From positions 199,464 through 263,463 of the forward strand of contig NZ_AXAI01000007.1 in the NCBI RefSeq assembly GCF_000472425.1: DNA of 64,000 nucleotides, given 5' to 3'. The translations under genes and the position numbers were made by a program. The notes beneath the pieces are model-generated. The model did no database searches, was not told the origin of the DNA, and saw only the letters and a list, made by a program, of their open reading frames with translations. This DNA comes from Bradyrhizobium sp. Tv2a-2. Its GTDB lineage: Bacteria > Pseudomonadota > Alphaproteobacteria > Rhizobiales > Xanthobacteraceae. Positions 62,832 through 64,000 of this stretch are shown piece after piece; positions within the stretch are counted from its first letter, which is position 1, and every line of letters begins with the position of its first letter.

Positions 62832-63923
62832 CTAAGAAGGCATCGGCCCGACATAGGACGAGCTTGGCCGGATCAGGCGCCCGGTGCGCTGCTGTTCCCG
62901 CGCATGAGCGGTCCAGCCGGCCGCGCGGGCGACCGCAAAGATCGGCGTGAACGCCTGCCGCGGAATGTTCAGGGCGTCGAGCAGAATCGCGGTGAAGAAC
63001 TCCACATTGGTCTCCAGCGCCCGCTCCGGATTCTTCCGCCGCAGCGCCTCACGGACATAGGCCTCAACCTCGCCGGCGAACGGCAGATCGGTACCGTTGG
63101 TGGCGAGCCGCTCGATCGCCGCCCTGAGCACATCGGCGCGGGGATCGCGTACCCGGTAAATGCGATGGCCGAATCCCATCATGCGCTCGCCACGGGCAAG
63201 CGCGGCATCCACCCAGGGCTGGATGCGCTCGCGGGTGCCGATTGCATCCAGCATCTCCAGCACCGGCTCGGGCGCGCCACCGTGCAGCGGGCCGGTCAGC
63301 GCGCAATAGCCTGCGGTGACGGCCGCGAACAGGTCGGCGTGGGTCGAGGCGACAACGCGCGTGGTGAAGGTCGACGCGTTCATGCCGTGGTCGCACACCG
63401 TGACCAGGTAGGCATCGAGCGCGGCGGCCTCGCGCGGGGCGGGCTTGCGGCCGAGCAGCATCGACAGCGTGTCGGCAGCGTGGCCTGTGGTCGGGTCGGG
63501 CGCGACGGGCACGGCACCATTCGCCCGCTGCACCAGGGCGCCGGCAATCACCGGAAAAGCGCCGACGATGGTCGCCTCGTGCTCAAGTCCACTTTCGGCG
63601 CGCAGGCCGGCGATGGCGGCGCGAAAGCCGTCGACGATCGAGAGGCCGCGCGTGGCCGCAAGCAGCTCGGGAAGCCGGGCGAAGGCACGGGCGCGGGCCG
63701 CGCCAAGGCTCGCGCGGACGTCGGCCTCGCTCAAGCGGTGTCCGGTGGCGCCGTTCCACAGCCGCGCCGTGACGCCCTCAAAGCTCGACTGGGCGGCGAG
63801 GTCGGCGACGCGCTCGCCGGCGATGATGAGCTCGCCACGCTCGCCATCGACATGGCTCAAGACGGTCTCCGCGGCCGGAACGCCGTCCAGCCCGATCTGG
63901 CTCTTGGTGAGATGGATATTCAT
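62832..63923 (-). CDS. citrate synthase / methylcitrate synthase
   Basis: 363 residues from ATG 63923, with AAAGGAGA upstream; an in-frame start at 63977 would run through the operator-like dyads. The catalytic residues are present: His in LTGPLHGGAPEPV, His in GFGHRIYRVRDPRA and Asp in FTAILLDALNIP. It is shorter than the main citrate synthase (about 430 residues) and lacks its N-terminal part. This suggests a secondary citrate or 2-methylcitrate synthase. It is divergent from whatever begins beyond the window edge. Confidence 0.88.
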   Translation of the reverse strand: MNIHLTKSQIGLDGVPAAETVLSHVDGERGELIIAGERVADLAAQSSFEGVTARLWNGATGHRLSEADVRASLGAARARAFARLPELLAATRGLSIVDGFRAAIAGLRAESGLEHEATIVGAFPVIAGALVQRANGAVPVAPDPTTGHAADTLSMLLGRKPAPREAAALDAYLVTVCDHGMNASTFTTRVVASTHADLFAAVTAGYCALTGPLHGGAPEPVLEMLDAIGTRERIQPWVDAALARGERMMGFGHRIYRVRDPRADVLRAAIERLATNGTDLPFAGEVEAYVREALRRKNPERALETNVEFFTAILLDALNIPRQAFTPIFAVARAAGWTAHAREQQRTGRLIRPSSSYVGPMPS

Positions 63924-63968
63924 GGGCCGTTCTCCTTTCAGGCTTTGAAAGGTGAGGCGGCTCGACAC

Positions 63969-63996
63969 ATTGATCAATCTTGATTATGCTAATCAA
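63969..63996. promoter_or_regulatory. two AT-rich dyads upstream of citrate synthase
   Basis: ATTGATCAAT (63969-63978) is a perfect palindrome. TTGATT-ATGCT-AATCAA (63980-63996) is a perfect dyad. They lie at the window edge between the citrate synthase start and an ATG in the last three bases, and share the half-site TTGAT. A common operator is likely. Confidence 0.55.
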
Positions 63997-64000
63997 TATG

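Overview
The window reads as chromosomal DNA of an alphaproteobacterium of the Bradyrhizobium type. The DNA is GC-rich. It carries the alphaproteobacterial cell-cycle regulator gcrA, the aerobic benzoyl-CoA (box) pathway genes with a BzdR/BoxR-type regulator, and an aroK-aroB-CNNM-bolA-J-domain gene order that I associate with Bradyrhizobiaceae (recollection, not searched). Several families of short palindromic intergenic repeats occur in multiple copies. No rRNA, tRNA, CRISPR array, IS element or phage region was recognised.

Layout. (1) 1-10.97 kb: the 3' end of ugpB, then a nitrogen-scavenging island. It has a peptide/nickel-type ABC importer (747-6180), an AtzG/AtzE/AtzH-like amidohydrolase set (6214-8214), a GntR/FCD regulator and a divergently oriented allophanate hydrolase (AtzF). 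Both transcription units are preceded by correctly spaced -24/-12 sigma-54 elements, at 685-701 and 10942-10956. (2) 11.1-15.3 kb: NDH-2, an MFS exporter, and an ECF sigma factor with a SnoaL-like tail and a small partner. (3) 15.3-20.2 kb: a branched-chain amino-acid-type (HAAT) ABC importer behind a promoter whose spacer is exactly filled by a dyad. (4) 20.3-25.6 kb: a TonB-dependent receptor with its own exbB-exbD-tonB. (5) 25.7-29.6 kb: a glutamine-synthetase-like enzyme plus a Rieske oxygenase, divergent from an IclR regulator. (6) 29.7-36.7 kb: benzoate degradation via benzoyl-CoA (boxR, bclA, a hydrolase, boxC, boxB), with TGCA-type operators; boxA is not present. (7) 36.7-42.1 kb: an SDR, a polysaccharide deacetylase, an OmpA-family protein and membrane proteins. 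(8) 42.2-48.9 kb: phoR-pstSCAB-phoU-phoB with a three-repeat Pho box. (9) 49-53.5 kb: gcrA, argD-argF and hslO (Hsp33). (10) 54.2-64 kb: an L,D-transpeptidase lipoprotein, accA, xerD with a small membrane protein, aroK-aroB, a CNNM/CorC protein, bolA, a J-domain protein and a citrate synthase.

How the parts work together. The first 11 kb looks like one nitrogen-limitation regulon. An importer brings in an unidentified ureide, amide or triazine-derived compound; AtzG/E/H convert it towards allophanate; AtzF hydrolyses allophanate to ammonia and CO2. The box genes form a benzoyl-CoA-sensing regulon. The pho-pst block is a complete phosphate sensing and uptake module. Most of the rest is housekeeping.

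Start codons were chosen by ribosome-binding-site spacing and signal-peptide position, and often differ from the longest open frame. Three calls need TTG or GTG starts with good Shine-Dalgarno sequences: the GS-like gene, the L,D-transpeptidase and allophanate hydrolase.
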